The notes beneath the pieces were generated by a model. The model did no database searches, was not told the origin of the DNA, and saw only the letters and a list, made by a program, of their open reading frames with translations. Positions 48,121 to 61,765 of a stretch of 64,000 nt of DNA are shown one piece after another. Position 1 is the first letter of the stretch. The number at the start of each line of letters is the position of its first letter. A program made the position numbers and the translations under genes. Source of the stretch: Achatina immaculata (taxonomy: Eukaryota; Mollusca; Gastropoda; Stylommatophora; Achatinidae); assembly GCA_009760885.1 (NCBI GenBank), contig CM019704.1, positions 18,093,929 through 18,157,928 on the forward strand, in the 5' to 3' direction.

Positions 48121-48839
48121 TCATTCCGCACATATTCACGTTGCTGTGGAACACAGTTCAGCTGTCTGTTCAAGTATCGGGCATCGCCTCTGGACATATT
48201 TAGGTGTCAAAGGGAACATAGTTCAGGACACATATACTTACTTAAACTTCTTAGCAGAGCAATGCTTGCTGTGAGACATTTAGCGTAAACAAACTGGCCT
48301 GTATTTAGGGGGGGGGAGTTTTGGAATATAGACCCCACCCTTGTTTTTATTCTATCCACATGAGGTTATTTTATTTAGAGATGAATGTTCTCATATCTTG
48401 TTCATAATCGTCAGCTGGTATGACATGCTGAGAAGCAGTTTATTCTCTGAACATTTATTCAGCTTTAGCGGTTGCCTCATTCATATTAGGTTAGTTACGT
48501 CTTGAACCTTTTTTGGTGTTTTACTGTCCAGATAAATATAAAAGTTTTTTTTAAAATAATGTTTCTTCATGTGTGTGTGTGTATTTTTTTTTTAAAACAC
48601 CTTAAAACAGCTTGTCTGTCTTGTTTTTACGCTATCTTTTTTCTGACCATGGTCATATTGTTTTGATAATGTTTATTCATTTCATTAGTATATTGCATGT
48701 ACATCTTTTAAAACTTAAAAATATGAATTGTTCCTTTACTCATTATTCTGAATTTTTCCACAGTGTGCGATCACATTTCATATTAAATGTTTGTTCAAAT
48801 TGTTTCTGTTCATATTTGAGTGTGATTGTTTAACTCCCC
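48121..48839. other. Unannotated stretch
   Basis: AT-rich; a TG run near 48573-48582 and a G run near 48309. No gene could be supported. Confidence 0.35.
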
Positions 48840-49115
48840 GATTATAACAACTGTTATGAAGAAACAACAACAGGTTGAGGTGGATCGGGAATTTAGAGAG
48901 CATGGAGGAGGATGGACAAAAACAAAGATGGCCTATACAGAAGTGATGAAGGGGGATAGACCAAGAGGTAGACCAAGACAGACAACGATGGCGAGACAAC
49001 CATAAGATTTACGCGATGTTGGAATCGATAATTGGCAAGAAAAGGTCAAGAACAGAGAGGAATAGAGATGTGTCTTGTCTGCAGCTGTGAGCTTGAAAGG
49101 CTGGAACAGAAGAAG
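48840..49115 (+). mobile_element. RTE-like LINE 3' fragment with (GAA)n tail
   Basis: Contains GDRPRGRPRQT and DVGIDNWQEKVKNREE in translation, similar to the 3' part of N2, followed by AGAAGAAGAAGAAG. No target duplication was identified. Confidence 0.65.
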
Positions 49116-49182
49116 AAGAAGAATATGTGTATGGTGTGTGTGTGTGTGTGTGAGTGAGAGAGAGAGAGAGATATCGGTTTAT

Positions 49183-49475
49183 TAATACAGTGTTAGGAAA
49201 TAGACAGGCTTGTGCACTGTAAGACTTTAGAGTACATTGTTAGGAAATAACGAGGCTTGTGCACTGTAAGACTTTAGAGTACAGTGTTAGGAAATAGCGA
49301 GGCTTGTGCATTGTAAGGTTCTAGAGTACAGTGTTAGGAAATAACGAAGCTTGTGCACTGTAAGACTTTAGAGTACAGTGTTAGGAAATAACGAAGCTTG
49401 TGCACTGTAAAATTTTATAGTACAATGTTAGGAAATAACGAGCCGTGTGCACTGTAAAGTTTTAGAGTACAGTGT
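49183..49475. repeat. 47-bp minisatellite, about 6 units
   Basis: Units of CAGTGTTAGGAAATAACGAG plus GCTTGTGCACTGTAAGACTT and TAGAGTA. Preceded by TG and AG runs at 49135-49170. Confidence 0.95.
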
Positions 49476-49595
49476 TAACTTAAGATGTCAGAGGAAGAAA
49501 GGTAGTTAGAAAATGGCCCTGACTCGAACCTCGGTCAAAGGTCTTTCAGTTTCCATTCTCTCGTGTTCTAAAAGTGCTTTGTACGAGATTTAGGA

Positions 49596-49768
49596 GGTTT
49601 ACCATACAGCACTATACACTGTCACTCTATATACAGAGGTTTACCATACAACACTACACACTGTCACTCTATATACAGAGGTTTACCAAACAACACTACA
49701 CACTGTCACTCTATATACAGAGGTTTACCATACAACACTACATACTGTCACTCTGTATATACAGAGTC
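49596..49768. repeat. 42-bp minisatellite, about 4 units
   Basis: Units of GAGGTTTACCATACAACACT plus ACACACTGTCACTCTATATA. The period is a multiple of three, giving an incidental 14-residue peptide repeat. Confidence 0.95.
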
Positions 49769-50279
49769 GGTTTGGTCTCTCGACGCTTCTGAGACTTACA
49801 CATTTAAACGAACAGGTGAAACAGACGCTGAAAACAAAGAACGAAGTGGCCTTTGAAGAAAACAAACTTACAACAGTTATTTTTCCCACTTTTGTTTTAA
49901 ATAGTTTTAACATTTTGTAGTCACAGTTTTTACTGCGGTGGCTTTATACATGTAGTCTTGTATGTACTTATACCTAAAGGCTATTCGTGTGTTACAACAG
50001 TTATCTTGATCTCCCAAACAAACAAACAAAGTAATTTTTAAAAAAAACAAACGATTGTTATCGGACAACTTACATCGAGAACTAAATAAGATCATAAAGA
50101 AAATGTGAATCAAAGTTCCTTTGAAAATCGGGAAAAAAGCAGAAATTAGACAGCCTGAAAAGGCAGAAATTAGAGAGCCTGAAATGGCAGGAAAATCTCA
50201 GGCGAAAAAAAAAATAACCCAGAGACCGATTGAAATTATCAGAAAATTCTGACGAAGTGGCACGGAATATGAATGACAG
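49769..50279. other. Unannotated stretch
   Basis: No gene or clear repeat was recognised. Confidence 0.35.
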
Positions 50280-50512
50280 CCAAGGTCATGCTTGTTAGTG
50301 CTTATCAATCAAGATCATGATTGTCAGTGCTTATCAGTTAAGATCATTATTGTCAGTGCTTATCAGTTAAGATCATGATTGTCAGTGCTTATCAGTTAAG
50401 ATCATGATTGTCGGTGCTTATCAGTTAAGATCATGATTGTCAGTGCTTATCAGTTAAGATCATGATTGTCAGTGCTTATCAGTTAAGATCATGATTGTCA
50501 GTGCTTACCAAA
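50280..50512. repeat. 29-bp minisatellite, about 8 units
   Basis: Units of TCATGATTGTCAGTGCTTAT plus CAGTTAAGA with few mismatches. Confidence 0.95.
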
Positions 50513-51179
50513 GTGACAGTTTCTGTATTGGTGAAGATATTCTTCATCTGGAATCTAGAACAATTTGTTCGAAACTGTCGCAGCGTCTCTCCCGTCCTCG
50601 TGGCACCAAAGGGGTTAAGGAAGTTTGTGTGTGTGTGTGTGTGTGTTTTTTTCTTTGTTTTGTTTTGCATATTATATTTCTCATCTTTTCATCAATGTAT
50701 AATCACGTAAATGGCATAAATGTTGTCTTTAAATGTAGTATCATTTTAACATGAGCAGTAATGTATAACTCGAATTGGGAGGTGCCAGATGCCTTTTATA
50801 AGAAACCGAAAAACATAAATCAACAGAATAAAATATATTTTAAAGCTTTCAGAAATACAGGCTAAAACAGTTTGTTGAACAAAACAGGGAAGCGTTCATG
50901 GCGAACCAGCAAAGATGGATACAGACACTTGAGGGGAAGGGGGGGGGTAGAACAGCAATAGGAAATGGATCAACCATGACCAGTTCGAGCGTACAATTGA
51001 TAGAAGACACAAGCCTGGAAATGTGGATTGATCAATATCCAGAGCGGGGATGTCACATGATGATGATAAGTCTGACTTTCCAGCTGTCTCATACTTTTCA
51101 CTGCTTACAAACACAGCTGACCAGGACCCTGTCCAACATCTCCGTTGGTGCTCCCCCCCCCCCCCCAAGAAATAGGTTT
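50513..51179. other. Unannotated stretch
   Basis: Contains a TG run (50625-50646), a G run near 50940 and a 13-C run at about 51155-51167. Nothing coding could be supported. Confidence 0.35.
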
Positions 51180-51385
51180 AGCTCTGGCTAACGGAGCAGG
51201 GATCGCCACAGTCTTCATGGTAGTGGAGTCGGCTAAAGAAGTATTGCACATCCCCTCCCCCCCCCCTAGTTTTTACGTGCACTCCGGGCCTGAGAAACTA
51301 GCTGCCGTAACCCCACTCCCATGCCGGTGTGGTCCCATGTCTCAATATCTTCACTACATCGGCTGCAAAGAACACTAGCTCGCAG
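51180..51385 (+). repeat. Unclassified interspersed repeat U, copy 2
   Basis: Inverted partner of 17748-17945. It runs directly into a GAA-rich tract, so this end may be a retroposon 3' end. Confidence 0.6.
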
Positions 51386-51393
51386 TTCCAAGA

Positions 51394-51707
51394 AGAAGAA
51401 GAAGACAGATGAAGAAGAAGAAGAGGAAGAAGAAAAAGCGGAAGCAGAAGAAGAAGAAGACGGATGAAGAAGAAGAAGAAGACAAATGAAGAAGACGAAG
51501 AGGAAGAAGAAAAAGCGGAAGCAGAAGAAGAAGAAGACAGATGAAGAAGAAGAAGAGGAAGAAGAAAAAGCGGAAGCGGAAGCAGAAGAAGAAGAAGACG
51601 GATGAAGAAGAAGAAGAAGAAGAAGACAAATGAAGAAGACGAAGAGGAAGAAGAAAAAGCGGAAGCAGAAGAAGAAGACGGATGAAGAAGAAGAAGAAGA
51701 AGAATCA
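51394..51707. repeat. (GAA)n tract with higher-order units
   Basis: Purine-only sequence on the plus strand apart from occasional C and T. A larger unit with GATGAAGAAGAAGAAGAGG and AAAAAGCGGAAGCAG recurs at 57-115-bp spacing. Confidence 0.9.
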
Positions 51708-51715
51708 AGTTTCTA

Positions 51716-52614
51716 ATACCACACTTTTCTAAATTTGTGGGATTGCAGCCTAAACTAGAAAAAGAATGAGAGTGGGCAGAGATTTATGTTTGTGGGCGTG
51801 TACACGGACTGTTTCCTTAGATGTTAGGGTTAAGCCAGCAGACGAGTGTTAAATGTAATAAACTAACTCAGAAGCATGTCACGGAGTTTTCGGTAGTAAC
51901 AACTACCTTTTTTTGGTGAGCTAAAAAATTCAGATTTAAAGAAAATAAATCTGTTCTTTATTTGTCAAGAATTCTAGTGTCAGTAGTATTACCATTTCCT
52001 TTTTTTTTCCCTCTGCCATATTTGTCGGATCACTGTTTGTTTTATAGCAGTCTAAATTCCTGCTTAATTGCTGTATTATTTTTGAACAAGTATTCTTGAA
52101 ACATATGTGCCTGTAACAGTCATTAATCGTACATTACGCTGTGAAATATGTGCAGCATATCATTGGACATTATATCTTACGGCTTTCATTATAAAGTTTA
52201 TGAAATATACAGTTCATAATCGTTCGCAAAATCTCAGCTGTATACGTTAAAGAGATCATTATTCTTCTAAATTTTGTTTTAGCCGCGTTGCTCTTTTACG
52301 TATGTCTCCATTTGTTTTTATTTGTTTTTTTATTTGTATTTTCCTTTGGCATGTATTTCTTGTCTTTATTGCATATCACTGTGTCAAAGGTTTTCTTTAT
52401 TTTTGTTTTACTGGATTAAAGTTTTGTTCATAATTTTCCAGTTATGATTTCGTACAGAAAAGAACTGGTGGCACGTGTTTAAGAGTTATCATACACGTTA
52501 TTGCCAGGTTTATGTGAGTGTCACGTTTTATCATAATCAGCTGACAGATGCGTGTAGAGTGTGCCTGATGAGTCTCCCCGTTGCAGTTTTACCTTTTTTT
52601 TAGTGCTTAGATCA
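51716..52614. other. Unannotated stretch
   Basis: AT-rich; no gene could be supported. Confidence 0.35.
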
Positions 52615-53880
52615 AGAGTTGGCATTGGATCTCGCCAGATGAGTTGCCATCAGATCTCACTATATTTCAATCTGAGTTGGCATCAGATCTCGCCAGATCT
52701 TATTATGAGTTGGCATCAGATCTCGCCATATCTCATTATGAGTTGCCATCAGAACTCATTATGAGTTGGCATCAGATCTCGCCATATCTCATTAATTAGT
52801 TGCCATCAGATTTCGCCTTATCTGAGTTGACATCAAAACTCGTTATGAGTTGACATCAAATCTCGCCATATCTCATTATGAATTGACATCAGATCTCATT
52901 ATGAATTACCATCATATCTCGCCATATCTCATTATGAGTTGACATTAGATCTATGTATGAATTAGTATAAGATCTCGCCATATCTCATTAAGAGTTGGCA
53001 TCAGATCTCGCCATATCTCATTATGAGTTGCCATCAGATCTCGCCATATCTCACTGTGAATTGCTCATTGTGATGTAGCATCAGATCTCGTCATTTCTCA
53101 TTATGAGTTGTCATCAGATCTCGACAGATCTCATTATCAGTTTTTATCAGATCTCGCCAGATCTAATTATGAGTTACCATCAGATCTCGCCATATCTCGT
53201 TATGAATTGGAATCAGATCGCCAGATCTCATGAGTTGCCATCAGACCTCATTATGAGTCACCATCAGATCTTGCCATATCTCATTATAAGTTAGCATCAG
53301 ATCTCGCCATATTTCCTTATGAGTTGCATAGATCTCGCCATTTTCATTATGAGTTGTTACCAGATCTCGCTAGATCTCATTATGAGTTGCCATCAGATCT
53401 TGCCATATCTCATTATGAGTTGGCATCAGATCTCGCCATATTTCCTTATGAGTTGCCATCAGATCTCACCATATCTCATTATGAGTTGGCATCAGATCTC
53501 GCCAGATCTCATTATGAGTTCGCCATCAAATCTCGCCAGATCTCATTATGAGTTGCCACCAGATCTTGCCATATCTCATTGTGAGTTGGCGCCAGATCTC
53601 ATGAAATGGCATCAGATCTTGCCAGATATCATTGTGAGTTGACATTAGATCTCGCCAGACTTAATTGTGAGTTGGCGCCAGATCCCCTTATGAATTTTCA
53701 TCACATCTCGCCAGATGTCATTATTAGTTGGTATCAGATCTCTTTATGAATTGGCATCAGATCTCATAAGTTGGCATCAGATCTCATTATGAGTTGGCAT
53801 CAGACCTCATTATGAGTTGGCATTGGATCTTGCCAGATCATCTTGTAATTTGGCATCTGATCTCTCTTGACCTCCTTATG
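52615..53880. repeat. Degenerate satellite, about 20/33-bp units, rich in AGATCT
   Basis: Repeated GAGTTGGCATCAGATCTCGC and CATATCTCATTAT with many substitutions and unit deletions, about 40 units. The recurrent AGATCT hexamer marks most units. Confidence 0.9.
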
Positions 53881-54235
53881 TCTAAAGAGAAGATATATAA
53901 TGGAAGAAACCACAAGCTAAGTAAAAAAAAAATCATAGGAACTGAATCGTGGATCATATGGCCCAATCATCAGCCTAAATTACCTGAAAAACACACATTG
54001 CTTCCTTCGCAAGTATCGTAATTTTAACATCACATTTATTCTGTGACCTAAAAGATCAATGATATGCTTTTGTTATGACAGCAGATCCTCATTAAAATCT
54101 ATGAATTTTTAAAACTTCTGAAAAGAAACTTTCCAGGTAGTTATGAGAACAGTAAGCAAAAAAGAAGAAGAAGAAAGCAATATTTCGTTGTCGAGCCTAG
54201 TGAGAAGCCTCCTTCTTGGGTCACCTCCGACGAAT
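53881..54235. other. Unannotated spacer
   Basis: Sequence between two large arrays; no gene could be supported. Confidence 0.35.
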
Positions 54236-57200
54236 GGACACTCACAAAAGCAGGACCGTAAACAGATTCTCACACACAGGAAGAAACGTAACTAAAACAC
54301 TCACACACAAGAAGAAACGTAACTAAAACACTCACACACAAGAAAAAACGTACATAAAACACTCACACACAAGAAGAAACGTAACTAAAACATTCACACA
54401 CAAGATGAAACTTAAATAAAATACACACAAATTGAAACGTAAGTAAAATATATCCAGGAAGAAACGTAAATAAAATACATCCAGGAAGAAACATAAATAA
54501 AATTACACGCAAGAAGAAACGTAAATAAACTACATCCAGAAAGAAACATAAATAAAATACACGCAAGAAGAAACGTAAAAAAAAATTACACGCAAGGAGA
54601 AACGTAAATAAAATACACGCAAGAAGAAACCATAAAAAAAATACACGCAAGAAGAAACGTAAATAAAATACACGCAAGAAGAAACATAAAAAAGTACATG
54701 CAAGAAGAAACGTAAATTAAATACACATAACAGGAAACGTAAATAAAAACATGCAAGAAGAAATTCAAATAAAACACACCAAAAAGCAACGTAAATCAAA
54801 CACTCACCCCCAAGAAAAAAACGTAAATAAAATATAAACAAGAAAAAAAGTAAAGAAAATACAAGCAAAAAACAACGTAAATAAAATACAAGCAAGAAGA
54901 AACGTCAATAAAATAAATGCAAGAAGGAATTTAAATAAAATACACCCAGTTTGAAACGTAAATAAAATAGACGCAAGAAGAAACGTAAACAAAATACGCA
55001 GAAAAAGAAAAGTAAATAAAATACCCACCCACAAGAACACACGTAAATACAACACTCACATCAAGAATAAACGTAAATAAAACACCCACACAAAAGAAGA
55101 AACGTAACTACAACTCTCACACGCAAGAAGAAACAAAAAGGAAATAAAACACTCACACACAAGAAGAAACGTACATGAAATACACGAAAGAACATTCGTA
55201 AATAAAATACATACAAGTTGAAACGTAAATAAAATAAACGCAAGAAGCAATGCACCTAAAACAATCACACCAAAAAAAATAAATAAATAAAAGTAAATAA
55301 AACACTCACAACAAGAAGAAATATAAATAAAACTCTCACACTCAAGAAGAAACAAATAAAACACTCACAAAAAGAAGAAACATAAATAAAATATAAGGCA
55401 GAAGAAAGATAAATAATTACATATACAATTTGAAACGTAAATGAAATACACACAAGAAGAAACGTAAATAAAACACTGATACGCAAGAAAAACGCAGGTA
55501 AAATACACCTGAAAGAAACGTAAATAAAACAAACACATGAGGAAACGTATATAAAACTCTCACACATAAGAAGACACGTAAACAAATCTCTCACACACAA
55601 GAAGAAACATAAATAAATCTCTCTCACACAAGAAAAAAAGTACAGAAAAGTCTCTTACAAAAGAAGAAACTTAAATACATTTCTCACACACAAGACGAAA
55701 CATAAATAATTCTCTCACACGCAAGAAGAAATGTAAATAATCCTCTCACGCGAAGAAAAAATGTAATTAAACCTCACACACGCAGAAAGAAACGTTAATA
55801 AACCTCTCATACGCAAGAAGAAACGTAAATACGACACGCACAAGAAGAAACGTAAATAAAACACACACAAGAAGAAACGTAAACAAAACACACAAGAAGA
55901 AACGTAAATAAAAGCATTACACATAAGAAGAAACGTAAATGCATGTCTCACACACAAGAAGAAACGTAAATAAAACTCTCACACGCAAGAAGAAACGTAA
56001 ATACGACACCCACAAGAAGAAACGCAAATAAATCTCTCACAAACAAGAGAAACGTAAATAAAACACACACAAGAAGAAAGGTAAATAAAACCCTTACACA
56101 CAAGAAGAAACGTAAATAAAACTCTCATACGCAAGAAGAAACGTAAATAGAACTCACATACACAAGAAGAAACTTAAATAAAATAGTTACACGCAACAAG
56201 AAACGTAAATATAACTTTCACAGTCAATAAGAAACTTAAATAAAACTCTCTCACGCAAAAAGAAGCGTAAATAAAACTCTCACATGCAAGAAGAAACGTA
56301 AAAAGCTCTCTCACAAAAAAAGAAGAAACGTAAATAAATCTCTCACACAAAAGAAAAAGCGTAAATAAAACTCTCACACGCAAGAAGAAACGTTAATATA
56401 TCTCTCATAAACACAAGGAAACGTAAATAAGACACACACAAGAAGAAACGGAAATAAGACAAACACAAGAAGAAACGTAAAGAAAACACTCACACGCAAG
56501 AACAAACGTAAATAAAACTCTCACACTCAAGAAGAAACGTAAATAAAACTCACACAGATAAGAAAAAACGTAAATAAAACACTGACACTCAAGACGAAAT
56601 GTAAATAAATCTTACACGCAAAAAGAAACGTAAATAAAACTCTAACAGGCAGGAAGAACGTAAATAAAACTCTCACACACAAGAAGAAACGTAAATAAAA
56701 CTCTCACACACAAGAAGAAAAGTAACTAAAACACACAAAAGAAGAAACGTAAATAAGACACACGCAAGAAGAAATGTAAATAAATCTCTCAAACGCAAGA
56801 AGAAACGTAAATAAAACTCACACATACGCAATATGAAACGTAACTAAAACACTCACACGCAAGAAGAAACGTTAATAAAACTCTAACATGCAAGAAGAAA
56901 CGTAAATAAAACTCTAACATGCAAGAAGAAACGTTAATAAAACTCTAATATGCAAGAAGAAATGTAAATAAAACTCTAACATGCAAGAAGAAACGTAAAT
57001 AAAACTCTAACATGAAAGAAGAAGCGTAAATAAAACTCTAACGTGCAAGAAGAAACGTAAATAAAAAACTCACACACAAAAAGGAACATAAATACATTTC
57101 TCACACACAAGAAGAAACGTAAATAAAAAACTCACACACAAGAAGAAACATAAATACATTTCTCACACACAAGAAGAAACGTAAATAAAACTCTCACACT

Positions 57201-58111
57201 CAAGACGTAACGTAAATAAATCTCTCACGCTAAAATAAACGTAAATAAAACTCTCACAGGCCTAAAGAAACGTAAAGAAAACTCTCACAGGAATGAAGAA
57301 GCGTAAATAAAACTCACACAGGCCTGAAGAAACGTAATAAAACTCTCACACACAAGAAGAAACGTAAATAAAACTCTCACACACAAGAAAAAACGTAAAT
57401 AAAACTCTCACACACAAGAAGAAACGTAAATAAAACTCTCTCAAACAAGAAGAAACGTAAATAAAACTCTCACACACAAGAAAAAACGTAAATAAAACTC
57501 ACACACACAAGAAAAAACGTAAATAAAGCTCTCACACACAAGAAGAAACGTAAATAAAACTCTCACACCCAAGAGGAAACGTTAATATATCTCTCACAAA
57601 CAAGAAAACGTAAATAAGACACACACAAGAAGAAACGGAAATAAGAAACTCACAGACAAGAAGAAACATAAATACATTTCTCACATACAAGAAGAAACGT
57701 AAATAAAACTCTAACATACAAGAAGAAACGTAAATAAAACTCTCACACTCAAGACGAAACGTAAATAAATCTCACACGCTAAAATAAACGTAAATAAAAC
57801 TCTCACAGGCATGAAGAAACGTAAATAAAACTCTCACAGGCATGAAGAAACGTAAATAAAACTCTCACAGGCATGAAGAAACGTAAATAAAACTCTCACA
57901 GGCATGAAGAAACGTAAATAAAACTCTCACAGGCATGAAGAAAAGTAAATAAAACTCTCACAGGCATGAAGAAACGTAAATAAAACTCTCACACGCAAGA
58001 TGAAAAGTAATAAAACTCTCACACACAAGAAAAAACGTAAATAAAACTCTCACACGCAAGAGGAAACGTAAATAAACCTCTCACACGCAAGAAGAAATGG
58101 TACTAAAACAC
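54236..58111. repeat. Large satellite array, about 31-bp unit, about 125 units
   Basis: Units of AAGAAGAAACGTAAATAAAA plus CTCACACGC. The core GAAGAAACGTAAATAAA is far better conserved than the CTCACAC part. Local subfamilies occur (CATGAAGAAACG at 57790-57990; shorter units at 54400-55000). It is the longest repeat in the window. Minus-strand frames encode hydrophobic Phe/Leu/Val peptides only because of composition. Confidence 0.97.
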
Positions 58112-58493
58112 AATACAAAGATCAAATCAGGGGAGATAACCAACTTTGTGTACTGCGTGCCATCTTTGAATACAAACGCTTATTATGGCGCCAAGACTAT
58201 CGAGTTGCAACTGGCCAGTACCTTCAATCTTTTCCTTGCGGTGCTCCATGGAAGCGAACTACGCCACAGTAACCTTTGAGCATGATTTTGTTATCGGCCT
58301 AATCTCCGAGATGCTGGAACTAAGAAGCGCTTGCACTGAAACTCGTTGATGAACTTTTTGTTCCTCATGGAAACTGACGAAACTGAAGGAAGCTCCAGCA
58401 TGTGCTAACTGTGTCGTCATCGCCGCTTTCATCGTCATCATCATTGGAAAGAAGATCAAAGATCTTAACAATAAGAAGAAATATACAATGATC
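58112..58493. other. Unannotated stretch
   Basis: No gene or repeat was recognised. Confidence 0.35.
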
Positions 58494-58502
58494 ATGTTCC
58501 TG

Positions 58503-59293
58503 ATGACATAACTCTTATCAGTAATAATGTGAATTCCATGCAAGAAAAAACAGATAGCCTGTCTTTACTGGCTAGCAAAATAGGACTTGAAATTAACAAG
58601 GACAAAACAAAAATAACGAAAATTCCCATCAATCAAAATGGAAAAATACACATAGAAGGGACAGATATTGAAGAAGTCAATCAATTTGCATATCTTGGCA
58701 GCTACATAGACTAGGATGGTGACACTAGAAAGGAAGTTAGGATCAGAATTGCAAAAGCAGCATCAATCTTCAAGAATCTTGAGAACATATGGAATTCAAA
58801 AGTAATAAGCACAAAAACGAAGTTAAGACTATTCAATTTAAATATAATATCCACCCTTATTTATGCATGCGAAAGCTGGAAAACAAATGAAGAAATAGAA
58901 AAAAAATTAGACTCTTTTGAAAACAAATGCCTAAGGAAAATATTCGGCATCAAGTGGAATGAATTCAAGAACAAAGCAGAGATAAGACAGATGACTGAAC
59001 AACAACCAGTCTCATGGGTGATCAGGAAAAGGAGATGGACATATGTTGGTCACTTGATGAGAAGAAATGATCAGAGAATCCCAAAACAAGCTATCAAGTG
59101 GAACACAACAGGCCGAAGAAAAGGAGGCAGACCGCGTGAAACTCTGAAGAGGACATTATTAAGAGGGGCCAAATTAACAGGTATAAAATGTTTTGATGAA
59201 GTTGAAAGACTCGCCGAAGACAGGAAAAATTGGCGAACTACTTTGCGAGCCCTATGTGACGTTTAACGGCACGGGAAGGATATAAGATATAAG
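58503..59293 (+). mobile_element. RTE-B LINE, 5'-truncated copy
   Basis: Close to 22496-23275, starting just after the FADD motif. One in-frame TAG at 58712-58714 interrupts an otherwise readable C-terminal region. ATGTTCCTG at 58494-58502 and 59294-59302 is a 9-bp duplication. Confidence 0.92.
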
Positions 59294-59346
59294 ATGTTCC
59301 TGTGTTTATTTTTAATGAAGGTAGCACAGTGCTACCGTAAAAACTA

Positions 59347-59855
59347 CCACTTGATAGCTTGTTTCGGTATTCTCTAATTGTTTCTTATCATCACATGGCC
59401 TACATATGTCCATCTTCTTTTTCTGATCACCCATGAGACAGGTTGTTGTTTGCTCATCTGTCTTATCTCTGTGTTGTTCTTAAATTCGTTCCACTTTACA
59501 AGAATTTTCCTTTGGGCATTTGTTTTAAAAAGAGTCTAATTTCTTGTCTATTTCTTTAGTTGATTTTCAGCTTTCGCATGCATAAATGAGGGTGGATATT
59601 ACATGTGAATTGAATAATCTTAACTTGGTTTTTGTGCTTTTGAATGCCATATGTTCTCAATAATAAATAAATTAGATCACTGCAAAAGCAGTGGGTTCAG
59701 AATCTTTGTGCTTTTTTTAAAATTTAGTGATCTTTTAGACTTTCGTCAACCTTAAAAAAAAAGAGAGAGAAACTGGCTTGAAAGCTCAAGTTAAGTGAAC
59801 CTGGAGATCTGCTGTCACAAACAGTTCACTTTGATGATCATGTGCCAGAACAACT
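59347..59855. repeat. Dispersed duplication, copy 1, with a decayed RTE-B antisense piece
   Basis: Shares about 510 bp with 61958-62505, including the LINE remnant (to about 59660) and unrelated flanking sequence such as ACTGGCTTGAAAGCTCAAGT. Sharing of non-LINE flank shows duplication of a genomic segment. Confidence 0.9.
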
Positions 59856-61757
59856 ACATCTACTGACATTCTCTAACATTATTTCTCACAGTTCTTGTCT
59901 ATTGCTCCTCTTTCTTTTGTTTCGGAGTTCCGAACTGGCTGCAACTCTCACCTTCTTGTTGACATTTACTTTAGTCCTACTCTGTAGTTCTCTTGGGCAT
60001 TCTGTAGGCGCTAAGTGGCCTGAAACAACTAACAATCATTTCTAGACTAATGTTACACTACTTAACCAGTTCTCTGTCTCTTTTTCAAGAATCTTTTGGA
60101 GGATTCAGAGCACATTTGTCTTTCATTGTTAAATCCAGGTCAAGAGATATTTCGACTCCGCCCATCAGAGTGTTTTAAACAGACAATTACTCTTCTTAAG
60201 TCGCTACCAGTTTTCTTGACTGCTGTAAATGTTAGGGTGCGAGTATATCGATCTCATTTGCCAGAGCGAAACACAAGAATACAGAAAATAAGGAAATATG
60301 CACACACAAAAAAAATGAGGGTGAAGCAAACAAATGTCACCAGAGAAAAGTACGCAAGTTTATCTACGCGAACTGAAGGTCGCCCAGACCTTATTTCTTA
60401 CGTGCCAAAACGATCTCCCAGGTTCAGAAAGACATACTTTCTACACATCTACATCGGGGGGGGGGGGGGGGGGGGGGGGGAGAACAGCAATGGAAAACTT
60501 TCAAAACACATTTAACAAACTCCCGCTGAGGATTGGAGCCCCATCTTATTGTGTAGGTCGCTGAGCATGTGTAAACACGAATTATGGGGCTAGTTTATCC
60601 ACTTTTTAATATATGGGTAGAATTAGTTATACGCTATTCTATTCTGTTCTGTTTATTATGCCCGCTTATTTCGTACGTCTGACGTCTCTGCCTACATTTC
60701 ACTAGCATTATACCTTAGTGACTCTGAGCTTACACTTCCACTGTAATTTGACTCCATAGCATTAACCAGTGTATCGACGATAGACAGTCAAGATTTCTCT
60801 CTTTCAAACAGTCGAGGTCCATCTCTTTCGTCGCTGCCTCCTTGTCGGCTTTAGTGCCTGCTTGGAACCTGGTGGGCGTCTGTCGGTGTCTACTTGGTGT
60901 CTGCTTACTGTACGCTTACAGGCCAACTTTCCCAGGTAGGGACAGTCACTCAGTGGCAACTCACGTAGCAGCTGTGTATAATATTATGGCTTTATTTAGT
61001 GCAAGAGGTGACATAATGGCGATGACGATGAGTGGAAAACAGTGGCAGTGACAGTTCTAAATAACACGACATGACGTTACTCTAGCACGACAACATATAT
61101 GATTCCAGGCGTCTACTAACATCAAGAGGACTTCGATGCTAACAGAATCCTACCACACACTAGATTCACTATTCTATACTACAAAAACTACTGCCGACAA
61201 CAAAGACACAGACTAAGTTCCTACTCTAACAAAACTAAGACTCAGACTCTCGATCAGCTGATAGTCTCTATTTCCACGAGCTCCACCCCCACTCATGTGA
61301 TATGCGAACACGAGGTTAAACGGGACTGGACGGTTAATCAACAAATTTGCGGGACCTAACCTTGTTTATAACCAACTTCTAGATTCCAGAATGACTTACC
61401 TAACTTTCTACGTTCAAAAATTCCATATACTAGTATATATTAAACTGCATGCAAAATTGAAAAAAAGGTAAATAAGTAAGAGGGAGTTAGCCAACCGTTC
61501 AACAAGGAAGCGCCCCTAACATTTATAACAGTATATGACGCAATGCTCTATTGGGAAAAACTCTCAAAGCAAATTACGATCGAGAATAGACTACTTGTAT
61601 ATAATAAACAAGTTATATGACATAGATGAGACTTGAGAGACAAAGACAATGGAGACGAACCTTGGAGAGAATTATTTAGGCGTTTTGAATGTACATTAGT
61701 GTTGGTAGTTCTGTAATGAAGAAGTGCAGGAGACCGTTGTCCCGCCAGTTCATGTAA
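59856..61757. other. Unannotated stretch with a 25-G run
   Basis: No gene could be supported. An uninterrupted run of 25 G lies at 60456-60480. The frame through it encodes a glycine tract and has no other support. Confidence 0.4.
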
Positions 61758-61765
61758 TGGATAAA

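Noticed and set aside
54363..57717. Series of hydrophobic minus-strand frames resembling membrane proteins
   Set aside because: They are translations of the 31-bp satellite. The Phe/Leu/Val content comes from the AAGAAGAAACGTAAATAAA core.
60096..60515. 139-codon frame ending in a glycine tract
   Set aside because: The glycines come from the 25-G run, and the rest has no recognisable domain or splice signals.
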